Positions 63,659-64,000 of a stretch of DNA of 64,000 bases are shown piece after piece. The DNA lies in assembly GCF_009867135.1 (NCBI RefSeq), contig NZ_CP047226.1:744001-808000 (forward strand), given 5' to 3'. Below the pieces are notes generated by a model. The model made no database searches. It worked only from the letters and a program-made list of their open reading frames with translations, and was not told the DNA's origin. The DNA comes from Moraxella osloensis (GTDB lineage: Bacteria > Pseudomonadota > Gammaproteobacteria > Pseudomonadales > Moraxellaceae). Made by a program: the position numbers and the translations under genes. Positions within the stretch are counted from its first letter, which is position 1; every line of letters begins with the position of its first letter.

Positions 63659-63986
63659 TTTTTATCTCCACCGCGCTTATCTTTATGCCAACAAAATTTT
63701 GTCTCAATAACGCTTTATATCAGCAAGACTTTATATCAACAAAACTTTATATAAAAAAGTCAGCTAAAAAAACTCATTTTTCAACAATAACTGTCTATCC
63801 CCAAGTTTTTATATTAGCACAGTTAGCGATTTAAGACGTGAGTTACTGTCTTAAATGTGACTAGATTTTTTATTTATGTTATGGGTAAATTTAGGTAGGC
63901 AAATTTGGGCACATGACTAAAATTCGCTTAACTTGCCCAATAGCTTTATAATACCTAGCATTCAAACCTTTATTACTGCTAAAAAA
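63659..63986. other. upstream region of gacA
   Basis: 328 bp with no gene. The 16-bp repeat block 63681-63760 covers the place where the gacA promoter or leader should be. A TATAAT at 63947-63952 may serve the plus-strand gene at the window edge. Confidence 0.5.
63681..63760. repeat. 16-bp phased tandem repeat, 5 units, upstream of gacA
   Basis: CTTTATGCCAACAAAA 63681-63696; a degenerate 16-mer 63697-63712; CTTTATATCAGCAAGA 63713-63728; CTTTATATCAACAAAA 63729-63744; CTTTATATAAAAAAGT 63745-63760. Confidence 0.88.
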
Positions 63987-64000
63987 ATGCGAATCCCATT
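63987..64000 (+). CDS. possible start of a gene cut by the window edge
   Basis: ATG CGA ATC CCA (MRIP) follows an A-run, with a TATAAT 35 nt upstream. Only four codons are visible, so this is a guess. Confidence 0.2.

Overview
The window is chromosomal DNA of a gammaproteobacterium, most likely a Moraxellaceae (Moraxella/Faucicola/Psychrobacter group). This is inferred from protein character and gene order (cmk-rpsA-ihfB-lapA-pyrF, holB-pilZ, rplM-rpsI-petABC-sspAB, rpoZ/spoT), a SpoT whose synthetase half has decayed, and moderate-to-low GC with A/T-rich gaps. No rRNA, tRNA or CRISPR array was seen. Most of the window is conserved housekeeping sequence.

Layout. 0-10 kb: end of a HAD phosphatase, prfB with its programmed frameshift, a gamma-carbonic anhydrase, FimV encoded as two separate genes, asd, an EEP-family membrane protein, a small RNA of the RsmX/Y/Z type behind an 18-bp GacA box, rpe, and two paralogous small membrane proteins. 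10.7-13.7 kb is the accessory island: an IS4/IS701-like element sits inside an A/T-rich gene, followed by a TnpB-only IS200/IS605-type element. 13.7-33 kb: rluB, a cold-shock/DUF805 fusion, scpAB with a NERD protein, trpS, a lipid A acyltransferase, cstA-ybdD, amt, a Kef-type antiporter, a CDF exporter, priA and a lipoprotein. 33-45 kb: ridA, spoT, rpoZ, sspBA, petABC, rpsI/rplM, ychF, rsmA-apaH, ybgC. 45-60 kb: an MltF-like transglycosylase, a candidate minus-strand RNA, a NIF3 protein, a Gcr-type membrane protein, holB-pilZ, cmk-rpsA-ihfB-lapA-pyrF, two phosphatase-like genes and a desaturase with a coiled-coil tail. 60-64 kb: gacA, directly followed by a PilS-like histidine kinase gene split by an IS630-family element.

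How parts connect. The response regulator GacA (63.0-63.7 kb) and a predicted GacA-dependent, CsrA/RsmA-sequestering RNA (8.6-8.8 kb) are both here, so both the regulator and one likely output of a Gac/Rsm circuit are visible. The gene co-oriented with gacA (3 nt apart) is a PilS-like kinase interrupted by an IS. FimV, PilZ and the PilS-like kinase all relate to type IV pili or twitching. Both IS insertions can be undone on paper: removing each element plus one target-site copy restores an open reading frame exactly.

The most unusual pattern is not a gene. About twenty places in the 64 kb carry short (10-21 bp, very often 15-16 bp) head-to-tail imperfect repeats of 2-5 copies. Each has its own unrelated sequence. 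They lie almost only in intergenic DNA or at the first or last codons of genes (cmk, nif3, rsmA, apaH, desaturase). They look like products of a local tandem-duplication process rather than copies of one repeat family.
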